DNA of 7,921 bases, from assembly GCA_044346855.1 (NCBI GenBank), contig JBIIYJ010000254.1, forward strand, positions 1-7,921, given 5' to 3'. This DNA is from CAIKKV01 sp044346855. Lineage in GTDB: Bacteria; Verrucomicrobiota; Kiritimatiellia; CAIKKV01. Positions 1 through 5,856 of this stretch are shown here, piece by piece (within the stretch, counting starts at the first letter, position 1; each line of letters starts with the position of its first letter). A program made the translations under genes and the position numbers. Under the pieces are notes generated by a model. The model made no database searches. It saw only the letters and a list, made by a program, of their open reading frames with translations, and had not been told where the DNA came from.

Positions 1-3000
1 ACGGCATCGCCGGACTTGAACAGCAGCCGCTGGTCCGTCGGCGTGTTGACGAACGGCGATTCGTCGGCAACCTGGAACCGGACGTACAGGTTTTTGGCGT
101 CGTATCCGGCCTGCGCCCTGGCCGACCGCGGCGTGCCGGCCAGGATGCTCACCGGCTGGACGGCGGACCACTCCTCATAGTTGCCGTCGGCTCCCGCGCC
201 CGTCAGGGCGGCGACCTTGAGCGGAATCTTTCCAAGCGCGTCGGCTTCCGCGCGTTGATTCTGCGCGGCATTGGCTTCGGACCGGGCGATCATCGCCGGC
301 GTCACGGCCACCGCCACCGTCTGCCGCTTCAGGGTGTCCAGCCCCGTCAACTCCCAGAGCCGGCAGTCGGCGTCGCCGCCCAGCAGGTAGATCCGACCGT
401 TTCCGCCGTGCCGGAACAGCGTGCCGTTGAAGTTCTCCGTCAGCACCATGCGGTGATCCAGCGTGTAGGGGCTGCGCTGGTCTTCGCCCAGGGCGCCCAC
501 AAACAGGCCCTCCTCCGGATCGAGCAGGAAATACTGCCCGTAATAACCGGTCACCGCGACCAGGTTGCTCAGGCCGCCGCGCGCGATCAGGGCGCCGACA
601 AGGCTGCCTGGGGTGTAGGATTCGCTGGTCCAGGCGAACGCGCAGTGGACATTGTGATACGCCCAGAGCTTCTCGCCCGCCGGCGAAAAGCGCACGAACC
701 GGTGGCCCGTTCCCTGCGCGCGCACCCCCCGCTCAAGCGACCCCCCGGAAACGAGGGCGTAGAGGCTGCCGTCCTCGGCCACCGAAATCCCCGCCACCCG
801 GCCGCCTTCCGGATCCTGCGCCACAAGGACCGCATTCGTCGGATCCGCGAACATCAGCCCGCCCTTGGGATTGAAGCCCTGGAAGTCCCAGCGCAGGATG
901 CCGTAGGGTTCCTCCGACTTCGCGCCGCCCTGCATGGACCACGGGACGCCCTTCGGCTGGTAGAGGTTGAGCCGAGCATCCGCCACCGCGGTCCAATAAT
1001 AGGTCCAGACCCGGGTGGCCACGCGGATCTCGTTCGTCCCCACCCGGCCGTCGTTGTCGTCGTCGATCCAGAGCCGGGGCTCCTTCCTCTTCTTCGTCCG
1101 GACAGGTTTCCCGCTCTTGTCCAGCACCGGCTCCTCCCAGGCGTGGAGGTAGGAGGCCAACCGTGGCAGGAAGGCACCCTTCACCTCCTCGTATATCGTC
1201 AACCCGTTTCCGACAACCAGGAATTTCCGGCCCTTGAGGTTGACGAAGGTCCCGCCCCCGTGGGGTTCCGGGGCGCCCAGCGGAACGCCCTCCTCGGTGC
1301 GCTCCCGAACCACGGTGGCCTCCGGGGCCCAGGTTCCCCGGTCGACGTCCACGCGGTACCGGACCCCCTGCGCGTAGACGAACTCCGGGCAGGCGTCGTC
1401 CACGTAGGCGGTGGTCGAATAGTTCATCGAGCCGAAAAACTCCCGCCACAACGTGCCGTCCGGGTTCCAGACCGAATAGCGCTTGGGCTGGTCGTCGTCC
1501 TCGGCCACCCACAGGCGCCCGAGGCGGTCCACGGCGATGCCGTACGGATTCAGCAGGCCGCCGGGGTCGAAGGCGCCCAGCCGGGGCCGGCCGCCGGGCT
1601 TTCCGTACGCGCGCAGCAGGGTCCCGTCGGGCGCCAGCTTCCAGACCTGCATGGTCTTGCCCTGGAGCGCCACGTAGACGTTGCCCTCCGCATCGCAGGC
1701 CAGGTGCTTCGGCTCGTCCAGACCCTCCCGGATCGGCGTGAACCGGCCCGAGCCCAGTTCCATCCGGCCCACCGCGTTCCCGCTCACGGCGTACACCGGG
1801 CCTCCGGGGGCCACGGCCAGCCCGAAGGGCGCCTTCAGGGGCGTCTCGCCCGCGACCTGGCCCGATTCGAGGTCCAGCTGGTAAAGCTTGTCCTCAGCCC
1901 GGCTGCTCACCACGAGCCGGTCGCCCGCGATCGCGATCCCGTAGAACTGCCAGGAGCGCGCCGCCCACGCCTGGCGGCTCTCGTCGGGCCGCTGGAGCGC
2001 CACAGGCGCCTCGGGCCGGCCGCTTGAAAAAGGGACAAGAAGACCGTCCTCAAGCCGGAACCGGGTGACCACGCCCCCGCCCGCGCCGAGCATGTACCCG
2101 AATCCGTCCTTCAGCGCGGCCGCGTGGCCCGTCGCGGCGGTGCCGTACCGTTTCCGCCCCTCCAGGTCCGCGCGGATGGCCGACGGCGCGGCCTCGGCGC
2201 TGGCCGTTCCTAAAATGACTATATCGCCTTCGATGGCCATGACCTGCGGGCGGCGGTAGTCGCCCGCCCAGCCGCCGGTTCCGTCCTCGGTCTGGTGCGG
2301 CGGGGTTCCGCTGACCCCGATGTCGCAGACCAGCTTCTGGCCGAGGCCGTCGTGCGTCAGCAGGCGGGCCCGGTACGCTCCCGGCGGAACGGGGCGGTCC
2401 CGGTCGTCGAGCCCGTCCCACAGCCAGGCGTGCTCCCCCGCGGCGAACGGCTGCGCGCCCAGCGCGGTCCGGACGAGCCGCCCGGCCGAATCCCGGATGG
2501 CCAGGCTGACCTTGGAATCGCGCTCCAGCACGAAGGGAACGGGAATGTGGCCCTCGGCGCGGCCGACCGCGGTCCGCCCGGGCAACGCGAGGTTGCCTTT
2601 CGCCTCGAACACGGCGGTACCCCACGAGGAGGGCCCCATATAGCCCAGGTCGCCGCTGTCGGGGTTGCGGACGTCGGTCATGCCGCAGCGGACGGCCGTG
2701 CCCAGGTCGTTCCCCCAATGAAGCTGCCACTGGATCTGGGCCGTGTCTCCCGCCTTGAAGGGCCGGGGCGCGCGCAGCACGCCCCAGGGTATCCGGTATT
2801 CGAAGGCATAGCCCTGACCGTCCGGATCGGCGAGAAACGCCCCCTCCACGCCGGGGGGATTGAGCACCGGGTCCTTGAAGGCGATCGTGTGGACGGCGGC
2901 ATAGCCCGCCCGCCGGTCCTCCGTGGAATACCACAGCGTGAAATGGGTGATGGCGGCGTCCAGTTCGGGCTCGATGCGGCCGCCGGTCAGCCGGGAGGCG

Positions 3001-3398
3001 CGGGAAAGGCCGCCCGGCATGGCCAGAAACCGGATCTGGATGGCATCCGCGTTCCAGGACATATTGGCCTTCCCGCCGAACCCGTACCGGTTGACCATCG
3101 GCGTGGGGTCCTTGACCCGGCCGCCCACATAAAGGTGCCGATCGTCATACATCATGGCGCCCCGGACCGAGTAGGCCGCCTTTCCCGCCTCGTCCGGGAA
3201 CATCAGGATCGCGCCGGACAGGTCCCAGTCGTCCAGCCGTCCGTCGATGGCCACCGCGCCCGGCGCGGGCACCACGTGGATCCGGGCATGGTCCGTCTTG
3301 TTGACGATGGCCACATAGGCCCAGGCCGGAACCGCGGCCAGAACGGCGGCAAACGCAAGACCCGCCGCGACGACACGCGCGCTCAATCCCCTGATCAT
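1..3398 (-). CDS. Large secreted CBM9-like / FlgD-like / NHL-propeller / CBM9-like protein, 3' end outside window
   Basis: The minus-strand frame from the ATG at 3398 has no stop down to position 3 (1132 codons), so the gene runs off the left edge. Residues 1-27 are a signal peptide ending AWA, so the product is exported. Residues about 47-265 resemble a CBM9/DOMON-like sugar-binding sandwich (AIDGRLDDWD, LYVGGRVKDPTP, WNADAIQIRF, AFEYRIPW). Residues about 286-352 read as a FlgD-like Ig fold (IRDSAGRLVR, WLWDGLDD, VPPGAYRARL). Residues about 378-1040 carry beta-propeller/NHL-like strips (NPYGIAVDRLGRLWVAEDDD, APFGLAVAPGG, EPKHLACDAEGNVYV), with an EF-hand loop at 779-790. From about 1063 a second CBM9-like domain begins (YEEWSAV, LYVRFQVADESPFVN) and is cut by the edge. 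No catalytic motif is recognisable. The start is supported by a purine-rich Shine-Dalgarno and the signal peptide. The gene lies 16 bp behind the beta-helix gene in one operon. Inferred role: surface or periplasmic glycan binding. The domain calls are read from motifs by eye, not from a profile search. Confidence 0.85.
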   Translation of the reverse strand, partial: MIRGLSARVVAAGLAFAAVLAAVPAWAYVAIVNKTDHARIHVVPAPGAVAIDGRLDDWDLSGAILMFPDEAGKAAYSVRGAMMYDDRHLYVGGRVKDPTPMVNRYGFGGKANMSWNADAIQIRFLAMPGGLSRASRLTGGRIEPELDAAITHFTLWYSTEDRRAGYAAVHTIAFKDPVLNPPGVEGAFLADPDGQGYAFEYRIPWGVLRAPRPFKAGDTAQIQWQLHWGNDLGTAVRCGMTDVRNPDSGDLGYMGPSSWGTAVFEAKGNLALPGRTAVGRAEGHIPVPFVLERDSKVSLAIRDSAGRLVRTALGAQPFAAGEHAWLWDGLDDRDRPVPPGAYRARLLTHDGLGQKLVCDIGVSGTPPHQTEDGTGGWAGDYRRPQVMAIEGDIVILGTASAEAAPSAIRADLEGRKRYGTAATGHAAALKDGFGYMLGAGGGVVTRFRLEDGLLVPFSSGRPEAPVALQRPDESRQAWAARSWQFYGIAIAGDRLVVSSRAEDKLYQLDLESGQVAGETPLKAPFGLAVAPGGPVYAVSGNAVGRMELGSGRFTPIREGLDEPKHLACDAEGNVYVALQGKTMQVWKLAPDGTLLRAYGKPGGRPRLGAFDPGGLLNPYGIAVDRLGRLWVAEDDDQPKRYSVWNPDGTLWREFFGSMNYSTTAYVDDACPEFVYAQGVRYRVDVDRGTWAPEATVVRERTEEGVPLGAPEPHGGGTFVNLKGRKFLVVGNGLTIYEEVKGAFLPRLASYLHAWEEPVLDKSGKPVRTKKRKEPRLWIDDDNDGRVGTNEIRVATRVWTYYWTAVADARLNLYQPKGVPWSMQGGAKSEEPYGILRWDFQGFNPKGGLMFADPTNAVLVAQDPEGGRVAGISVAEDGSLYALVSGGSLERGVRAQGTGHRFVRFSPAGEKLWAYHNVHCAFAWTSESYTPGSLVGALIARGGLSNLVAVTGYYGQYFLLDPEEGLFVGALGEDQRSPYTLDHRMVLTENFNGTLFRHGGNGRIYLLGGDADCRLWELTGLDTLKRQTVAVAVTPAMIARSEANAAQNQRAEADALGKIPLKVAALTGAGADGNYEEWSAVQPVSILAGTPRSARAQAGYDAKNLYVRFQVADESPFVNTPTDQRLLFKSGDA
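1029..1064 (-). other. EF-hand calcium-binding loop encoded inside the propeller region
   Basis: The twelve codons read DDDNDGRVGTNE (residues 779-790). Positions 1, 3 and 5 are Asp, 6 is Gly, 8 is Val and 12 is Glu, which fits the canonical EF-hand loop. It is preceded by a basic stretch (VRTKKRKEPRLWI). Calcium binding is inferred from the motif. Similar single loops are common in exported multidomain bacterial proteins, often serving stability rather than signalling. Confidence 0.7.
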
Positions 3399-3400
3399 GA

Positions 3401-3409
3401 CCCCTCCCT
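3401..3409 (-). promoter_or_regulatory. Shine-Dalgarno for the large CBM9/propeller gene
   Basis: On the minus strand AGGGAGGGG lies 2 nt upstream of the ATG at 3398, with its GGAGG core 4 nt and its AGGGA core 6 nt away. It sits in the 16-bp gap after the beta-helix stop codon. This fixes the start of the large gene and fits translation from a shared transcript. Confidence 0.7.
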
Positions 3410-3414
3410 TTCGT

Positions 3415-4611
3415 TCAACGCACGACGAACAGCGTTCCGCGGTACGGTCCGAGCGTTTCATACGCCCCCATATCCACCGCCCGATTCAGGAAACGCGGCC
3501 CGCCCCCCAGGTCCGTCCCGCTCACGGCCCACGGTAACGTGATCCCCTTGTCGAGACAGGGCGACGACTTCATGAGGCGATAGTCCTGGAGCCCGGGATT
3601 GGCGAATAGCGGATCGGCCGCAAGGTTACCGGTGTTGGCGACGAGCGGGGCCGTGCACGAGTAGGCGATGGCCGTGTTAGTTCCGGCGTAGTTCGGGTCC
3701 GTGGGGGCGGTGTTGAAATAGACAATGCTGTTGCTGACGGAGCCGTCCGTAAGGTATACACCCCCGCCGACACCATTCGTTGATGCGTTTCCGACAATCG
3801 TGCAGCTTTCGGCCAGCGTGCCGCTTCCCGTCAGGTAGACGCCGCCGCCATTCCGTCCTGCCGTATTGGCCCGCACCACACTGTTACGCAGCTTGGCGCC
3901 GCCATTCAGAAAGACGCCGCCGCCATCATTGGACCTCAACGCGCCGTTGCTGGCAATGACCGAATGCGTCACCAGCGTGTTGGAGCCGGAGACGTAAAGT
4001 CCCCCGCCCCAGGCGCCGGAACTGCCCTCGGTCGTATTGTTGCGCACCACGCAGTTGGAGACCATGCCGCCCGTGATGTAGATGCCGCTCCCCTTCCAGT
4101 TGTTGCCGTTGACAACCTGCTCGCGGATCACGCAGTTTCGCAGGGCCCCTCCGCTCATCCAGATGCCGGACCCCTGGCGGTCGGCGGGATAGGTTCCCGC
4201 GGATTGGGCATAGCCATTGCGGATCGTCAAGCCTTCTAGAACGGCCTGGGCGTGCGTCATGTAGAAGACGCGGGTATTCGGCGTGCCGCCAACGGCGCTG
4301 CGCTGCACGATGGTCTTTTCGGCGCCGGCCAGGCCTCCCTCAAAACTCCGCACGACGATGGCGTTGGTCACTTCGATCTGATTCGTGATGGAATAGGTGC
4401 CGTTCGTGATCACCACCGTATCGTAGGCCGGATAATTCGTGCAGGCGAAGTTCACTGCCGCATGGATGGAGGTGGCGGCCGTGCCCCAGGTGCTATAGGG
4501 GGGGGTGTGCGAACCGCCGGCCCACACGTAGTTGGTCGCCCCCCGCGCGGAAACGGCCAGATAGGCGATCAGAAACGCGGTGGCGGTCAATCCCCGTTTT
4601 GAAAAACGCAT
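3415..4611 (-). CDS. Secreted right-handed parallel beta-helix protein, 'choice-of-anchor Q' type
   Basis: This is a complete 398-aa gene ending in TGA. Residues 1-24 form a signal peptide (basic MRFSKR, hydrophobic core, likely cut after ARG). Residues 38-73 (PYSTWGTAATSIHAAV through VVITNGTY) match the usual opening of PVC-group beta-helix proteins. Residues 147-306 contain six turns, each starting G-[GS]-G-[VIL]-[YFW]-[LIVM], followed by Asn-rich NCVIR or NSVVRANT-type strands. The C-terminus (ANPGLQDYRLMKSSPCLDKG, DLGGGPRFLNRAVDMGAYE) is the choice-of-anchor Q / pectate-lyase-like ending. No acidic catalytic triad of a known lyase is obvious, so enzyme activity is uncertain. The protein could bind or cleave a polysaccharide, or act as an adhesin. 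It is first in an operon with the large CBM9/propeller gene and is divergent from a LacI-type repressor whose putative operators lie upstream. The Shine-Dalgarno AAGGAGGG with a 7-nt spacer supports the start. Confidence 0.9.
   Translation of the reverse strand: MRFSKRGLTATAFLIAYLAVSARGATNYVWAGGSHTPPYSTWGTAATSIHAAVNFACTNYPAYDTVVITNGTYSITNQIEVTNAIVVRSFEGGLAGAEKTIVQRSAVGGTPNTRVFYMTHAQAVLEGLTIRNGYAQSAGTYPADRQGSGIWMSGGALRNCVIREQVVNGNNWKGSGIYITGGMVSNCVVRNNTTEGSSGAWGGGLYVSGSNTLVTHSVIASNGALRSNDGGGVFLNGGAKLRNSVVRANTAGRNGGGVYLTGSGTLAESCTIVGNASTNGVGGGVYLTDGSVSNSIVYFNTAPTDPNYAGTNTAIAYSCTAPLVANTGNLAADPLFANPGLQDYRLMKSSPCLDKGITLPWAVSGTDLGGGPRFLNRAVDMGAYETLGPYRGTLFVVR
3694..4173 (-). repeat. Six imperfect beta-helix repeats in the choice-of-anchor Q protein
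   Basis: Residues 147-306 contain six units of about 25-28 residues, beginning at residues 147, 174, 202, 230, 255 and 282. Their opening hexapeptides are GSGIWM, GSGIYI, GGGLYV, GGGVFL, GGGVYL and GGGVYL. The last three units are the most alike, and similar GC-rich blocks are visible in the DNA. Each unit probably forms one coil of the solenoid. The repeat is inside a gene and is not a DNA-level array. Confidence 0.75.
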
Positions 4612-4618
4612 GCGAAAA

Positions 4619-4626
4619 CCCTCCTT
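4619..4626 (-). promoter_or_regulatory. Shine-Dalgarno for the beta-helix gene
   Basis: The minus strand carries AAGGAGGG with a 7-nt spacer to the ATG at 4611. It is a near-perfect site that decides this start. Confidence 0.8.
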
Positions 4627-4630
4627 CGTT

Positions 4631-4644
4631 CATGACGTTACATG
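4631..4644. promoter_or_regulatory. Possible second LacI-family operator in the leader of the beta-helix operon
   Basis: CATGACGTTACATG contains a perfect half-site GTTACA around a central CG, with a degenerate left half. It shares TGTAACG (read on the minus strand) with the stronger dyad at 4719-4730. The two centres are 88 bp apart. Placed just upstream of the beta-helix Shine-Dalgarno, it could be an auxiliary operator. It could also be chance, because only one half is well conserved. Confidence 0.35.
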
Positions 4645-4712
4645 AAACGCCGTTGATTCCCATAGTACCACCAGATACTTCGACAACTGAATAAATTACT
4701 GCATTTTTTGTC

Positions 4713-4741
4713 ATTATATGTAACGCTACATTACAGCGAAC
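4713..4741 (-). promoter_or_regulatory. Promoter of the beta-helix / CBM9-propeller operon
   Basis: The minus strand has a perfect TATAAT (-10, 4713-4718). A 17-bp spacer puts the -35 at 4736-4741 (GTTCGC), which matches TTGACA poorly. The start of transcription would be near 4706, leaving a leader of roughly 95 nt before the ATG at 4611. The surrounding sequence is distinctly AT-rich compared with the genes. The weak -35 could mean a different sigma preference or help from an activator. Confidence 0.5.
4718..4735. promoter_or_regulatory. LacI-family operator candidate in the divergent control region
   Basis: ATGTAACGCTACAT (4718-4731) is a 14-bp dyad with a central CG and only one mismatched pair, the usual form of a LacI/GalR-family site. 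The overlapping arrangement TGTAA-N7-TTACA (4719-4735) is a second possible dyad of 17 bp. That 17-bp unit fills the -35/-10 spacer of the minus-strand promoter and ends 7 bp before the repressor's Shine-Dalgarno. One bound dimer could therefore block both directions. The repressor encoded next door is the likely ligand; this is inferred from position and symmetry. Confidence 0.6.
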
Positions 4742-4742
4742 T

Positions 4743-4747
4743 GGAGG
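4743..4747 (+). promoter_or_regulatory. Shine-Dalgarno of the LacI-family gene
   Basis: GGAGG lies 8 nt upstream of the ATG at 4756. It selects this start over the in-frame TTG at 4708, which has no such site and falls within the promoter and operator DNA. Confidence 0.8.
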
Positions 4748-4755
4748 ACCTTCAC

Positions 4756-5772
4756 ATGCCAATATCGACCAGGCGGCTGGCCCAACTGGCGGGAGTCTCG
4801 GCCATGACGGCCTCTCGGGCACTGCGCGGCCGCGAGGGGGTGGGCGACGCCACCCGGAACCGGATCCTGGCTCTGGCCCGGAAGCATGGCGTTCCCCTGC
4901 CCGCCTCCCGCGCGCCGAACTCGCCCGACCTTCTGCGCGTGATGAGCGTCATTCTCGACATCGACATCCTCGACCAAAGCACGGAGCGCTCCTTCAACCG
5001 GCGCCTGCTCGCCGGGATGCGCCTCGGCGCCGCCGAATGCGGCGCCGAAATCAGCGTGCATCCGGTCGACGCCGCCGAATGGCCCCTGCTGGTCAACCGC
5101 CGGCAGGTGGACGGCATCGTCTACGTCCAGGGAAGCGAACTCGCCCCGCACCCCCCCTTCCCGGCGCCCGTCCCGGCCGTTTTCATCTTCTCCGCGCCGC
5201 ACGAGGCGGATATCGTGACGGCCGAAAACTTCGAGGCCGCCCGCGCCATCGGCCTGCATCTGGCCGCGCTCGGCCACCGCCAGGCCGCTTACATAGGCCC
5301 CGACACGCGCATGTCCCTCACACGCCTCGCCGGCCTGCGGGCGGGGCTGGATACCGTCGGCGGAAGCGTGGCCACGGATTGCGTCCGGGTCCGGGAAAAT
5401 GCGGGGGGCCGGGCTTCGGCGGTGGCGCTCACGGACAGCCTTCTGGCGGCCCGCCGCAATGGAACGAAACGGCTCCCCTTCACGGCGCTCATGGCCTACA
5501 ACGACTACATGGCCGCCGCGGCCATCCAACACCTGCGCGAACAGGGGCTGACGATTCCTGACGACCTCAGCGTGGCGGGCTTTGACGCCATCGCGCCAGA
5601 TTGGTATGACGGTCCGCCCTTGACCTCGGCCAGCATGCCGCTCGAGGAAATCGGCGGTGAAGCCGCCCGCCTGCTCTACTGGCGCCTCTCCCACCCGCAC
5701 GCCCCCCCGCGCCGGCTCATGCTCACGGCTCCGCTCGTGACCGGCGCCACCACCCGCCTCGCCGGTTGCTGA
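4756..5772 (+). CDS. LacI/GalR-family transcriptional regulator
   Basis: This is a complete 338-aa cytoplasmic DNA-binding protein, a usual length for the family. Residues 4-24 form the helix-turn-helix (TRRLAQLAGVSAMTASRAL), followed by the third helix (DATRNRILALARKHG). Residues about 60-330 are the periplasmic-binding-protein-like effector domain. Its landmarks are VDGIVYV (118-124), LAALGHRQAAYIGP (169-182), R190 and the GLRAGLD stretch, ALMAYNDYMAAAAI (244-257) and IPDDLSVAGFDAI (267-279). The hinge (GVPLPASRAPNSPDLL) lacks the usual YxPN-x2-A-x2-L pattern. The gene is divergent from the beta-helix/CBM9-propeller operon, with a dyad operator in the shared 144-bp region, so repression of that operon and of itself is likely. 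The effector is presumably a sugar, but the sequence does not identify it. Its 3' end faces the DUF4838 gene. Confidence 0.93.
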   Translation: MPISTRRLAQLAGVSAMTASRALRGREGVGDATRNRILALARKHGVPLPASRAPNSPDLLRVMSVILDIDILDQSTERSFNRRLLAGMRLGAAECGAEISVHPVDAAEWPLLVNRRQVDGIVYVQGSELAPHPPFPAPVPAVFIFSAPHEADIVTAENFEAARAIGLHLAALGHRQAAYIGPDTRMSLTRLAGLRAGLDTVGGSVATDCVRVRENAGGRASAVALTDSLLAARRNGTKRLPFTALMAYNDYMAAAAIQHLREQGLTIPDDLSVAGFDAIAPDWYDGPPLTSASMPLEEIGGEAARLLYWRLSHPHAPPRRLMLTAPLVTGATTRLAGC

Positions 5773-5814
5773 CGGACGCCAGGTGGCGCTCGTCGGTTCC
5801 CCTGCCCGAGGGGA
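5771..5814. terminator. Two GC-rich hairpins in the convergent gap, possible terminator region
   Basis: The first hairpin (5771-5794) starts within the repressor's stop codon: GACG...CGTC outside and CGCC-AGGT-GGCG inside, with one G-T pair and one mismatch. The second (5798-5814) is TCCCCT-GCCCG-AGGGGA, a perfect 6-bp stem. Neither has a run of T after it on either strand, so neither is a classic intrinsic terminator. Their position between two converging genes makes a termination or transcript-end role plausible. Confidence 0.35.
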
Positions 5815-5856
5815 CGCAACCCACGAGTCCGATTAAGACCTGCTGGTGGTCATGGC

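Noticed and set aside
255..2027. 590-codon open frame on the plus strand
   Set aside because: It lies in register with the codons of the minus-strand CBM9/propeller gene. Its translation is Arg/Pro/His-rich without domain motifs, while the minus strand gives clear domain motifs. It is an antisense shadow caused by high GC.
2295..3542. 415-codon open frame on the plus strand
   Set aside because: It runs antisense across the start of the large gene and into the beta-helix gene, ignoring their boundaries. It has no ribosome site and low-complexity composition.
3694..4173. Repeated GC-rich blocks considered as a DNA repeat array or CRISPR
   Set aside because: Unit lengths and sequences vary and follow the codon frame. 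They are protein solenoid coils, with no conserved direct repeat and spacer pattern.
4609..4663. Possible leader peptide starting at ATG 4663 on the minus strand upstream of the beta-helix gene
   Set aside because: The frame runs on into the beta-helix gene out of register with no stop before its start, and has only a poor GGTGG-like site. Nothing supports translation.
4708..4736. Plus-strand promoter for the regulator with TTGTCA as -35
   Set aside because: The -35 is good (5 of 6), but at 17 bp the -10 would be TTACAG, with very few matches to TATAAT. It is not strong enough to list.
4708..4755. Upstream TTG as start of the LacI-family gene, adding 16 residues
   Set aside because: The added segment covers the promoter and operator DNA, has no Shine-Dalgarno, and would precede the normal family N-terminus. 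The ATG at 4756 has GGAGG at 8 nt.
4726..5700. 324-codon open frame antisense to the regulator
   Set aside because: The plus strand encodes an unmistakable LacI-family protein over the same bases. The antisense product has no recognisable features.
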